A stretch of DNA of 64,000 nucleotides, taken from NCBI GenBank assembly GCA_014655195.1, contig BNBH01000028.1:1-64000 (forward strand). Reading direction: 5' to 3'. This DNA is from Streptomyces cellulosae (GTDB lineage: Bacteria > Actinomycetota > Actinomycetes > Streptomycetales > Streptomycetaceae). The position numbers were made by a program, and so were the translations under genes. The notes under the pieces are model-generated. The model saw nothing but the letters and a program-made list of their open reading frames with translations. It was not told where the DNA came from and made no database searches. Below, piece after piece: positions 7,393 to 16,126 of the stretch; within the stretch, counting starts at the first letter, position 1; each line of letters opens with the position of its first letter.

Positions 7393-9438
7393 CTACGGGA
7401 AGGTCAGGCTCCAGCCGTTGATGTAGCCGGTGTCGTAGCGGGCCGCATCCTGCACCCGCAGCTGCCAGGTGCCGTTGGCCGTCTCCGACGAGGCGTTGAC
7501 CGTGTACGTCTCGTTGATGTTGTCCGAGGAACCGCCGGTGCGGTTGCGCAGCCGGTACGAGGTGCCGTCCGGGGCGACCAGGTCGACGACCAGGTCACCG
7601 CTCCAGGTGTGCACGATGTCCACCGCGACCTGGAGGTTGCTCGGCGCGTTGCCGGTGCGGCCGGTGACGGTGATCGAGGAGGTCACCGCGGCGCCGGCGT
7701 CCGGGATCGCCACGTCGGCGGTCGACTCGAAGGTGGTGCCGCCGCCCCCGGGACCGCCGGAACGGGTGCCGACGTTGACGGCCGCCCAGGCGTCCTGGAC
7801 CGCCTTGTACTCGGCGCTGTCCGTGCCGTACAGCTCACCGGTCGCCGCGAGCGTGCCGGTACGGGCCGCCGCGTAGTTCGTGGTCGAGGTGAACTTCGTG
7901 GTGAGCGCGCGGAACCAGATCTTCTCCGCCTTGGCGCGGCCGATGCCGGTGACCGGCAGGCCGTCGGAGGTGGGGGAGTCGTAGGTGACGCCGTTGATGG
8001 TCTTCGTACCGCTGCCCTCGCTCAGCAGGTAGAAGAAGTGGTTCGCCACGCCGGACGAGTAGTGCACGTCGATCGAGCCGATGCCGGAGTACCAGGAGTC
8101 CTTGGAGCGGCCGTCCTTGCTCGGCTTGTCCATGTAACGCAGCGGCGTGCCGTCGCCGTTGATGTCGATCTCCTCGCCGATGAGGTAGTCACCGACGTCG
8201 GAGGAGTTGTTGGCGTAGAACTCGACGGTGGAGCCGAAGATGTCGCTGGTCGCCTCGTTGAGGCCGCCGGACTCGCCGCTGTAGATCAGGCCCGCGGTGT
8301 TCGAGGTGAGGCCGTGGGTCATCTCGTGCGCGGCCACGTCGATCGACGTGAGCGGGTTGACGTTGCCGGAGCCGTCGCCGTAGGTCATGCAGAAGCAGCT
8401 GTCCGACCAGAAGGCGTTGACGTAGTTGTTGCCGTAGTGCACGCGGGAGTAGGCGCCGACGCCGTCCCCGCGGATGCCGCTGCGGCCGTGCACGTTCTTG
8501 TAGTAGTCCCAGGTCAGCGCCGCCCCGTAGTGGGCGTCGGCGGCGGCCGACTCCAGGTTGGAGGGGCTGCCGTTGCCCCAGACGTCGTCGGAGCCGGAGA
8601 ACAGCGTCCCGGTGCCGGAGGTGCCCCGGTTCAGGTTGTACGTCCTGTGCCCGCCGCGCGCGCCGTCGGTGAGGTTGTACGTCGAGCCCGACTGGGTGGT
8701 CGTCAGGTCGACGGTGCCGCTGTAGACGGTGTGGCCGGTGCCGTTCTGCACGGCCTGCCACTCGTACAGCTTCTCGCCGGTGGTGGCGTCGGTGACGACG
8801 TGCAGCTCCTGCGGGGTGCCGTCGTGCTGGAGACCGCCCACGACCGTCTCGTACGCCACGACCGGCGTGCCGCTCGCCGCCCAGATCACCTTGCGCGGGG
8901 CCCGGTCGACGTCCGCGCCCTCGGCCTTCTCGGCCTTCGCGGCGGACAGGGCCTGCGCCTCGGCCTTCGCCGCCGGCACCTTCGCGGCGGTGGTCGCGGG
9001 CTTCACCGGCTTCCGCGTCGCCTTCACGACCTTGTCCGCCTCGCCGGCGGTGTCACCCTGCACGATCAGGTCGCCGCCGAGGACGGGCAGGCCGTCGTAG
9101 GTGCGCTCGTAGCGCACGTGCACGGTGCCGTCGCGGTCCTTGAGGACGTCACGGACGACGAGCTTCTCCTTGGCGCCCAGACCGATGTCCTTCGCGGTCC
9201 CGGCCTTGACGGAGTCCGCCTGGCGCATCAGCGCGGCACGCTGGGCGGGGGTGAGCCTGACCGACTCCGAGCCGGGCGCGGCGGCGCTCGCGGTCCGGGG
9301 CCGCGTGTCGGGGGCGGCGGTGGCGGCGCCGGACTGCACGGCCGTGGCGATCAGCGCGGCCACGCCGGCCAGGGCGACGGCGGCGACGCGGCGCTGCGCG
9401 GTACGGGGGGTGCGTCTGTGGGACGTCCTGCTTCTCAA
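7393..9438 (-). CDS. Secreted M4 metalloprotease with C-terminal P/proprotein-convertase domain
   Basis: A 681-residue paralogue of the protease to its left. It has a signal peptide (double RR near residue 15, hydrophobic to about residue 42), an FTP/PepSY propeptide, and the M4 domain with HEMTH (H371, E372, H375) and E395 in SGGLNEATSD. After a Gly-rich linker (RSGGPGGGG) a P-domain of about 115 residues follows (HTWSGDLVVDLVAPDGTSY, NGTWQLRVQD, ending in GWSLTFP). The P-domain is a beta-sandwich often found on secreted proteases and may aid folding or substrate contact. The start is TTG, chosen because AAGGAG lies six bases upstream. Probably transcribed separately from its neighbour. Confidence 0.93.
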   Translation of the reverse strand: MRSRTSHRRTPRTAQRRVAAVALAGVAALIATAVQSGAATAAPDTRPRTASAAAPGSESVRLTPAQRAALMRQADSVKAGTAKDIGLGAKEKLVVRDVLKDRDGTVHVRYERTYDGLPVLGGDLIVQGDTAGEADKVVKATRKPVKPATTAAKVPAAKAEAQALSAAKAEKAEGADVDRAPRKVIWAASGTPVVAYETVVGGLQHDGTPQELHVVTDATTGEKLYEWQAVQNGTGHTVYSGTVDLTTTQSGSTYNLTDGARGGHRTYNLNRGTSGTGTLFSGSDDVWGNGSPSNLESAAADAHYGAALTWDYYKNVHGRSGIRGDGVGAYSRVHYGNNYVNAFWSDSCFCMTYGDGSGNVNPLTSIDVAAHEMTHGLTSNTAGLIYSGESGGLNEATSDIFGSTVEFYANNSSDVGDYLIGEEIDINGDGTPLRYMDKPSKDGRSKDSWYSGIGSIDVHYSSGVANHFFYLLSEGSGTKTINGVTYDSPTSDGLPVTGIGRAKAEKIWFRALTTKFTSTTNYAAARTGTLAATGELYGTDSAEYKAVQDAWAAVNVGTRSGGPGGGGTTFESTADVAIPDAGAAVTSSITVTGRTGNAPSNLQVAVDIVHTWSGDLVVDLVAPDGTSYRLRNRTGGSSDNINETYTVNASSETANGTWQLRVQDAARYDTGYINGWSLTFP

Positions 9439-9736
9439 CGCTGACTCCTTCTGCGGGGCCGCGGGGTGCGCGGCCTGGGGAGACCGGCCGGCGGGTCAGC
9501 CGGCCGGGCAGAACGGAAGTGCTGTGCCTGAGCAGTGGCCGCCGCACAACGGGCAGCCGAGGCTGTGGGGTTGCTGTGAAGCGGCCGTGGGAAGAGTGGC
9601 AGGGGATCGCGGTTTCTGTCAGGAGCGCGTCAGGAATTTGGCCGGTTTCCGTTCGGTGTCCGGGAGGGGGCGCCCGTTATGCGGACGGCCGCGGGAAGGA
9701 CGTGGTGCGTCGAGTGCCACACCCGTGCGCCGAGCC
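9439..9736 (-). other. 298-base leader/promoter region of the second protease
   Basis: No gene is supported. A perfect 9-bp hairpin CCGGCCGGC/GCCGGCCGG (9484-9492 with 9499-9507) lies about 45 bases upstream of the protease TTG start and would be in the mRNA leader. Upstream, a CTGACA hexamer on the minus strand (9616-9621 region) is a possible -35, without a clear -10. Confidence 0.35.
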
Positions 9737-11503
9737 CTACGCCCTGTCGTGCCCCCGCCCGTCCCCGTGCCACGACCTCCACAGCGCCGCGTACACCCCG
9801 TCCGCCGCCACCAATGCGTCGTGCGTGCCCAGTTCGGAGAGGCGGCCGTCCTCCATGACCGCCACCCGGTCCGCGTCGTGCGCGGTGTGCAGGCGGTGGG
9901 CGACGGCGACGACCGTGCGGCCCTCGAGGACGGCGGCCAGCGCGCGCTCCGCGTGGCGGGCGGTCGCCGGGTCGAGCAGGGCCGTCGCCTCGTCGAGGAC
10001 CAGCGTGTGCGGGTCGGCCAGCACCACGCGCGCCAGGGCGAGTTGCTGCGCCTGGGGGCCGTCGGTGGGGTGGCCGCCCTCGCCCAGCTCGGTGTCCAGG
10101 CCGCACGGCAGCTCCCGTACCCAGCCGTCCGCGCCCACCACCGCCAGCGCCGCCCACAGCTCCTCGTCCCCGGCGTCCGGTGCGGCGATCCGCAGGTTGT
10201 CCCGGACCGACCCCAGGAAGACATGGTGCTCCTGGGTCACCAGCACCACCTGCCGGCGCAGCCGCTCCGGGTCCAGCGACGCCACCGGCACCCCGCCCAC
10301 GGTCACGCTCCCGGCGACGGGCGCGTCCACCCCCGCCAGCAGCCGGCTCAGCGTGGTCTTGCCCGCGCCCGAAGGACCCACCACCGCGAGCCGTTCGCCC
10401 GGCGTCAGCGTCAGGTCCACCCCGCGCAGCACCTCGCCGCCCCCGTCGTACGCGTAGCGCACCCCGGTCACGTCGATGCGGTCGTCCGCCGGGTCCGGGG
10501 CGTCGCTGCGCCCGGCCGCGCGCGGCGCCCGCGCCAGCCCCTCCACCCGCGCGAACGAGGCGCCGCTGGACTGGAGTTGCTCCAGGCGCATCAGCACCTC
10601 GTCCAGCGGACCGCTCAGCTGCAGCAGGTACAGCGAGGTGGCCACCACCGCGCCCAGGCTCACCGCGTCCCGCGCGTGCAGCCATCCGCCGCACAGCAGC
10701 ACCCCCGCCACCGGCACCATGTACGTCAGCTCGATCACCGGGAGGAACACCGAGCGCAGGAACAGCGTGCGCATACGGGTGCGGCGGGACGTCTCCAGCG
10801 CCTCCCGGCTCGCCCGGATCCGCCGCTCCTCCATCCGGAACGCCTCCACCGTGCGGGCGCCCGCCGCCGTCGACGCGACGACCTCCGCCACGTCCGAGTT
10901 GGCCGCGCCCTCGGCGAGATACGCGTCCCGGGCCCGCCGCAGGTACCAGCGCAGCACCAGCCAGATCGGGGTGAGGCACAGCAGCCCCAGCGCGCCCAGC
11001 AGCGGGTCCACGACCAGGATCGCGACCATCACGAACAGCGACTGCACCAGGTTGACCAGCAGCGAGGGACCGGCGTCCCGCAGCGTGGCGCCCACGGCGG
11101 TCACGTCCGCCGTGCCCCGCGTCGTCAGATCACCGGTGCCGGCCCGCTCCACCACGGCGGACGGCAGCGCCAGCACCCGGTCCACGAACCGCTCCCGGAC
11201 GCGGGCCAGCGTCCGCTCGCCGAACCGGTGCCCCACGTACCGCGCCCAGCGGGACAGCAGCAGCTGCGCCACCGCGCACGCCAGGATGACCGGGGCCAGC
11301 CGGTCCACGACCGAGGTGCCGGCGCCCGCCCGCACCTCGTCGACGATCCGCCCGAGCAGCCACGGCCCGGCCAGACCGGCCAGGGCGGCCGCGCCGTTCA
11401 GCGCCAGAACGCCCGCGAAGGCCCGCCCGTCGGCCCGCACCAACTCCCCGGCGGCCCGCCGCACATCGGCCGGTTCCGCCACGGGCAGCCGCTCCCCGCT
11501 CAT
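9737..11503 (-). CDS. ABC exporter half-transporter, intact Walker motifs but degenerate signature
   Basis: A 588-residue TMD-NBD fusion of the type I exporter class. The membrane domain covers about residues 20-310. The NBD has an intact Walker A GPSGAGKTT (about 376), Q-loop VTQEHH, Walker B LVLDEATALLD (about 500) and H-loop VAVAHRL (about 536). The signature that should read LSGGQ is TDGPQ (about 481). Its start overlaps the stop of the upstream partner by four bases (ATGA), which suggests translational coupling and a 1:1 heterodimer. The partner has the reverse pattern, so together they would form one complete and one dead ATP site. The exported substrate is unknown. Last gene of a five-gene leftward operon. 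Confidence 0.9.
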   Translation of the reverse strand: MSGERLPVAEPADVRRAAGELVRADGRAFAGVLALNGAAALAGLAGPWLLGRIVDEVRAGAGTSVVDRLAPVILACAVAQLLLSRWARYVGHRFGERTLARVRERFVDRVLALPSAVVERAGTGDLTTRGTADVTAVGATLRDAGPSLLVNLVQSLFVMVAILVVDPLLGALGLLCLTPIWLVLRWYLRRARDAYLAEGAANSDVAEVVASTAAGARTVEAFRMEERRIRASREALETSRRTRMRTLFLRSVFLPVIELTYMVPVAGVLLCGGWLHARDAVSLGAVVATSLYLLQLSGPLDEVLMRLEQLQSSGASFARVEGLARAPRAAGRSDAPDPADDRIDVTGVRYAYDGGGEVLRGVDLTLTPGERLAVVGPSGAGKTTLSRLLAGVDAPVAGSVTVGGVPVASLDPERLRRQVVLVTQEHHVFLGSVRDNLRIAAPDAGDEELWAALAVVGADGWVRELPCGLDTELGEGGHPTDGPQAQQLALARVVLADPHTLVLDEATALLDPATARHAERALAAVLEGRTVVAVAHRLHTAHDADRVAVMEDGRLSELGTHDALVAADGVYAALWRSWHGDGRGHDRA

Positions 11504-13266
11504 CGGGCCACCTCCTCGGGAGTGCCCGGCACGACGTCCGACGCGCGTACACCCGTCGGTTCCGCCACACCCTGCTCCACTTCCCTTGCCACCAGCCGCC
11601 GGTACTCCGGCTCCCCGTCCAGCAGTTCACGGTGCGCGCCGCTCGCCGCGACCTTGCCGTCGGCCAGGAACAGCACCCGGTCTGCCCGGTCCAGGACCAG
11701 CGGTGACGTGGTGACCACCACCGTCGTACGGCCCTCCCGCGCCGCGCGCAGCCGGTCGGCGACCAGGGCCTCGGTGTGCGCGTCCAGCGCCGACGTCGGC
11801 TCCACCGCCAGCAGCACCTCCGGGCCGGCGAGCAGCGCCCGCGCCAGCCGGACCCGCTGCCGCTGACCGCCCGACAGGCTGCGGCCCTGCGCGGACACCA
11901 CCGAGTCGAGGCCGTCCGGCAGTCCGCGCACCACGTCGTCGGCGGCCGCCGCCCGCAGCGCGCCCAGCACCTCCGCGTCGGACGCCCCGCCCCGGCCCGC
12001 GACAATCTCCCGCAGCGGGCCCGCGAACAGCGCGGCCTCCGGCTCGGCGACCAGGATCCGCTCCCGCACCCGGGCGAGCGCGACCTCGTCCAGCCGTACC
12101 CCGCCCCAGGTGACGCCGGACGGCGTGTACCGGCCCAGCCGGTCCACCACGGCCGCCGCGTCGGCGGGCCGGGCGCACACCAGCGCGGTCAGCCGGCCCG
12201 GCAGGACCCGCACCCCGGACTCCGGGTCCTCCAGCGTGGACGGCTCGGCCGGCGGTTCGGCGGTGGCCGCGTCCGGCGGCGGCTGGATCCGCAGCAGGGC
12301 CGCCACCCGCCCGGCCGCGACCACGCCCCGGCTGAGGTAGTAGCCGCACTCGATCAGGAACATCACCGGCCACACCAGGACGGTCACGTACCCGTACACC
12401 GCCACCAGTTCGCCGACGGTGAGGGTTCCCTGCGCGGCCTGCCGTGCCGCGATCCACGTCACCACCGCGAGGAACAGCGTCGGCAGACCCGCGGCCAGCG
12501 CCTGCATCCAGCTGGTCACCGCCCCCACCCGGTACCCCTGCTCCCGCAGCCGCCCCGAGTCGCGGCGGAACGCGTCCGCGACCAGCCCCTTCCCGCCGAG
12601 CCCGCTCAGCACCCGCAGCCCGCCCGCGAGATCCCCGATCCGCGCGGTCAGCACGCCCTGCCGCTCCCGGTACTCGGTCTCCGCGCCCTGCAGCCGCCCG
12701 GCCAGCGGCCCCATCACGAGCCCGATCACCGGCACCCCCAGCAGCACCACCACGGCCAGCAGCGGAGACACCGTCAGCAGCAGCCCCGCCACCGCCGCGT
12801 ACGCCACCACCGCGCCGAACCCCGGCCCCACGGCGGTGAGCGACTGGGCGATCACCTGCACGTCGCCGACGCCGATCGTGACGACCTCCCCGGCCGCCGC
12901 CCGCCGGTCCAGCGCCGCGCCCAGCCGCACGGTGTGCCCGACGACCACCTTCACCGTGCGGAAGTTGGCGTCCATCCGCACCTTCGTCATCGTGCGGTGC
13001 CGCATCATGCTCAGCCAGGCGTTGCAGGCGGTCACCCCGACCAGGACGGCGGCCCAGCCGGCCAGCGCCGTCAGGTCGCCCCTCGCCAGGCCGTCGTCCA
13101 CCGCCCGGGACATCAGGTACGGCGTGGACGCCAGCAGCACCATCCACACGCTGCCGTACACCGCCCCCGCCGCGCAGCGCCCCGGCTGCCTGCGCACCAG
13201 CCACCACAGATAGCGGGCCCCGCCGCGCCCGTCGGGCGTGCCGGGATCCCCGTAGGCGTCGATCAC
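11500..13266 (-). CDS. ABC exporter half-transporter with degenerate nucleotide-binding domain
   Basis: A 588-residue TMD-NBD protein and partner of the overlapping downstream gene. The membrane domain is normal. In the NBD the Walker A position reads VCARPADAAAV, without glycines or the lysine (about residues 360-370). The Q-loop Gln is replaced (LVAEPEAALF), Walker B has Val for Asp (LLAVEPTSALD, about 480) and the H-loop His is lost (VVTTSPLVLD, about 517). Only the signature SLSGGQRQR (about 462) is canonical. It should therefore not bind ATP itself but would complete the partner's ATP site. The GTG start has GGGGAGGA nine bases upstream. It follows the kinase-like gene by 52 bases. Confidence 0.9.
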   Translation of the reverse strand: MIDAYGDPGTPDGRGGARYLWWLVRRQPGRCAAGAVYGSVWMVLLASTPYLMSRAVDDGLARGDLTALAGWAAVLVGVTACNAWLSMMRHRTMTKVRMDANFRTVKVVVGHTVRLGAALDRRAAAGEVVTIGVGDVQVIAQSLTAVGPGFGAVVAYAAVAGLLLTVSPLLAVVVLLGVPVIGLVMGPLAGRLQGAETEYRERQGVLTARIGDLAGGLRVLSGLGGKGLVADAFRRDSGRLREQGYRVGAVTSWMQALAAGLPTLFLAVVTWIAARQAAQGTLTVGELVAVYGYVTVLVWPVMFLIECGYYLSRGVVAAGRVAALLRIQPPPDAATAEPPAEPSTLEDPESGVRVLPGRLTALVCARPADAAAVVDRLGRYTPSGVTWGGVRLDEVALARVRERILVAEPEAALFAGPLREIVAGRGGASDAEVLGALRAAAADDVVRGLPDGLDSVVSAQGRSLSGGQRQRVRLARALLAGPEVLLAVEPTSALDAHTEALVADRLRAAREGRTTVVVTTSPLVLDRADRVLFLADGKVAASGAHRELLDGEPEYRRLVAREVEQGVAEPTGVRASDVVPGTPEEVAR

Positions 13267-13318
13267 GTGCGCTGTCCTCCCCCCGCGGCCGGGCGGCCGG
13301 CGTGTCTCGTCGGTCGTC

Positions 13319-14203
13319 TCACGGCCGCGTCCGGAACGGCGCGAGCGTGGCCCGTACGTGCTCGGCGGCGCCCCAGTCCGGCTCGAACTGGGCGATCACC
13401 GCCAGGTGCTGCCGCAGCTGGAGAACCGGCATCCGCTCGCGCCAGCCGGCGTCGAGACCGGTCAGCTCCGCGTACCGCTCGAAGAACACCCGCGCCTCGG
13501 GCGGCGGCGCGGTCGTCCACAAGTGGGCGAGGTCCACCTCGGCCCAGGTGTACGACACGGCCGGGTCGATCAGCGCGGGCCGGCCGTCGGACGCGGCCAT
13601 CACGTTCTGCGCCCACAGGTCCCCGTGCGTCAGACAGGCGGGCCGCTCCGGCAGCAGCTCGGGCAGCCGGTCGCACAGCCGCTCCAGCGCCCGGCGGTCG
13701 GCGGCGTCCAGCGCCTCGCGTACCCGGGGCTCCTCCAGCCAGCGCAGCAGCCGGTGCCGGGCGAAGAACTCGAACCCGTCGTCGGTCCAGGTGTTGACCT
13801 GACGGCGGCGGCCCAGCCAGTTGTCCCGGTGCCAGCCGAACCGGTCGTGACGCGTGGTGGTGTGCAGCCGGGCGAACGCGTGCGCGCACTCCTCCCAGAA
13901 CGCCTTCGTGTCCGGCCGGGGACGCAGCACCGACAGCACGAGCAGGTCCCGCTCCGCGAGCACCACGTCCGGCGTGACGACACCGCCCGCCTCGCGCAGC
14001 ACGGCCAGCCCCTCCGCCTCCGCCGCGAAGGCGTCGTCCGCCGGCGGCTCGCCGAACGCCTTCACGAACAGCTCGGTGCCGTCCGCGCGGCGGGCCAGAC
14101 CGGCGGTCGCGGCGAGACCCCCGGCGGCCGGCTCGACCGCGCCGACGTCCATGAGCCCGGCCGCGTGCAGCCGCGCGAGCAGCAGCGGCGTCGCCTCCGT
14201 CAT
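13319..14203 (-). CDS. Fructosamine kinase family / aminoglycoside-phosphotransferase-like protein
   Basis: A 294-residue soluble kinase-fold protein. The N-terminal lobe has a P-loop-like AAGGLAATAGLARRADG and FVKAF, whose Lys would contact ATP. The C-terminal lobe has the catalytic LTHGDLWAQNVM and the metal-binding LIDPAVSYTWAEVDLA, both typical of fructosamine-3-kinases (removal of sugar adducts from protein amines). The wider family includes antibiotic and choline kinases, so the substrate is not certain. ATG start with GAGGAG upstream. It sits between two ABC exporter pairs with gaps of only 66 and 52 bases and should be co-transcribed with them; a link between phosphorylation and export is possible but unproven. 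Confidence 0.85.
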   Translation of the reverse strand: MTEATPLLLARLHAAGLMDVGAVEPAAGGLAATAGLARRADGTELFVKAFGEPPADDAFAAEAEGLAVLREAGGVVTPDVVLAERDLLVLSVLRPRPDTKAFWEECAHAFARLHTTTRHDRFGWHRDNWLGRRRQVNTWTDDGFEFFARHRLLRWLEEPRVREALDAADRRALERLCDRLPELLPERPACLTHGDLWAQNVMAASDGRPALIDPAVSYTWAEVDLAHLWTTAPPPEARVFFERYAELTGLDAGWRERMPVLQLRQHLAVIAQFEPDWGAAEHVRATLAPFRTRP

Positions 14204-14269
14204 GGGTGTGCTCCTCTCGGTCGGTCCCCCGGCGCGCCCCCGGGAGCGGGCCCGCGACGGCGGCGGCAG

Positions 14270-16126
14270 TCAGGCGAGGCTGTCCCGCCAGGCCCGGTGC
14301 AGATCCGCGAACCGGCCGGTGCCGCCGATGAGTTCGTCCGGGGTGCCGTCCTCCACGATCCGCCCGTGCTCCATCACCAGCACCCGGTCCGCGATCTCCA
14401 CGGTGGACAGCCGGTGCGCGATGACCACCGCCGTACGGCCCTTCAGCACCGTCGCCATCGCCCGCTGCACCGCCCGCTCGCCGGGGATGTCCAGCGAGCT
14501 GGTCGCCTCGTCGAGGATCAGCACCGCCGGGTCCGCGAGGAGCGCCCGCGCGAACGCCACCAACTGCCGCTGGCCCGCCGAGATACGGCCGCCGCGCTTG
14601 CGGACGTCGGTGTCGTAGCCGTCGGGCAGCGCGGCGATGAAGTCGTGCGCGCCGATCTCCCTGGCCGCCTGCTCGATCTCCTCGCGGGTGGCCTCCGGAC
14701 GGCCGATCGCGATGTTCTCGGCGATCGTCCCGGAGAACAGGAACGCCTCCTGCGTCACCATCACCACCTCGCGCCGCAGATCCCGACCCGTCACATCGCG
14801 GAGGTCCACCCCGTCGAGCAGCACCCGTCCGTCGCTGGGGTCGTAGAACCGGGCGAGCAGCTTCGCCAGCGTCGACTTGCCGGCGCCCGTGGAGCCGACG
14901 ACCGCGACGGTCTGCCCGGCCGGCAGGGTGAGGCCGAAGCGGGGCAGCACCTCGCCGCCGGTGCGGTACGCGAACCGCACGTCGTCGAAGACCACCTCCC
15001 GCCCGGGCAGTCCCGAGCGCCGCTCCGGCAGCTCACGGGGCGCCGCCGGCTCCGGCACGGACGGGGTCTGCGCCAGCAGCCCGGCGATTTTCTCCAGCGA
15101 GGCAGCCGCCGACTGGTAGGAGTTGAGGAACATGCCGAGCCGGTCGATCGGGTCGTACAGCCGCCGCAGATACAGCACGGCCGCCGCCAGCACACCGAGC
15201 GCCAGCGTGTCGCCGGCCACCCGGTAGGCGCCCCACAGCACGATCAGCGCGACCGTGGTGTTGGCGGTGATCCGGGAGCCGACGACGTACCGGGCCATCT
15301 CCAGGAGCGCGTCGCCGTTGGTCTTCTCGTGCCGCCGGTTCAGCACCGCGAAGTCCGCGTCGTTGGCCGCCTCGCGGCGGAAGGCGCGCACCGGGCGGAT
15401 GCCGTTCATCGTCTCGACGAACTTCACGATCACCGCGGCGATCGCCGTCGACCGCTTCCGGTACACCCGCTGCGCCCGCCGCTGGTAGGACCGCACCAGC
15501 AGGTACAGCGGCACGAACGACGCCACCGCCACCGCGCCCAGCCCCAGGTCCAGCCAGAGCAGCAGCACCGAGATGTACACGGCGGACAGGATGGTCATCA
15601 CCAGTTCCTGCAGGCCCTCCTCCAGCAGCTCCCGCAGCGCCTCGACGTCGGTGGTGGAGCGGGAGATCAGCCGGCCGGAGGTGTAGCGCTCGTGGAAGTC
15701 CACGCTCAGCGCCTGCGCGTGCCGGAAGATCCGGCCGCGCAGATCCAGCAGCACGTCCTGGCTGACCCGCGCCGAGGCGGTGATGAACGCGTACTGCAGA
15801 ACCCCGGCCGCCGACGCGCACAGCAGATAGCCCACCGCCACCGCGAACAGCGGCCCGTGGTCGCTGTCGCGGAACGCGGGCACCGCGTGGTCGATCGCGT
15901 ACGCCACCAGCAGCGGGCCCGCCTGCACGGCGGCCTGCCCGAGCAGCAGGAACAGCACGACGACCGCGACCCGGCCGCGCATCGGCGCGAGCAGGGAACG
16001 CAGCAGCGCCCCGGTGGCGCCCGGGGGAGTGGGCAGCACGTCCCGGTCGAAGGGGTCGCCGCCGCTCTGCTCCGGCGACCGGTCGTCGTCCTCGTCGCGG
16101 ACCGGTGCGGTCGTGGCCGCCGTCAT
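14270..16126 (-). CDS. ABC exporter half-transporter, canonical NBD (multidrug/lipid type)
   Basis: A 618-residue TMD-NBD exporter subunit. After an acidic N-terminal tail (VRDEDDDRSPEQSGG) come the six-helix membrane domain and an NBD with Walker A GSTGAGKST (about 409), Q-loop VTQEAFLF, signature ISAGQ, Walker B LILDEATSSLD (about 535) and H-loop VIAHRLS. It keeps the catalytic glutamate. The ATG at 16126 follows GGGAGG and overlaps the stop of the upstream gene (ATGA). The frame stays open far upstream, but that part is the antisense of other genes. The partner has Asp for the catalytic Glu, so the pair resembles asymmetric heterodimers such as TM287/288 or BmrCD. Confidence 0.92.
   Translation of the reverse strand: MTAATTAPVRDEDDDRSPEQSGGDPFDRDVLPTPPGATGALLRSLLAPMRGRVAVVVLFLLLGQAAVQAGPLLVAYAIDHAVPAFRDSDHGPLFAVAVGYLLCASAAGVLQYAFITASARVSQDVLLDLRGRIFRHAQALSVDFHERYTSGRLISRSTTDVEALRELLEEGLQELVMTILSAVYISVLLLWLDLGLGAVAVASFVPLYLLVRSYQRRAQRVYRKRSTAIAAVIVKFVETMNGIRPVRAFRREAANDADFAVLNRRHEKTNGDALLEMARYVVGSRITANTTVALIVLWGAYRVAGDTLALGVLAAAVLYLRRLYDPIDRLGMFLNSYQSAAASLEKIAGLLAQTPSVPEPAAPRELPERRSGLPGREVVFDDVRFAYRTGGEVLPRFGLTLPAGQTVAVVGSTGAGKSTLAKLLARFYDPSDGRVLLDGVDLRDVTGRDLRREVVMVTQEAFLFSGTIAENIAIGRPEATREEIEQAAREIGAHDFIAALPDGYDTDVRKRGGRISAGQRQLVAFARALLADPAVLILDEATSSLDIPGERAVQRAMATVLKGRTAVVIAHRLSTVEIADRVLVMEHGRIVEDGTPDELIGGTGRFADLHRAWRDSLA

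Noticed and set aside
9125..11866. Plus-strand open frame of about 900 codons
   Set aside because: Runs antisense across the protease and two ABC genes; the translation is Arg/His/Pro-rich without domains.
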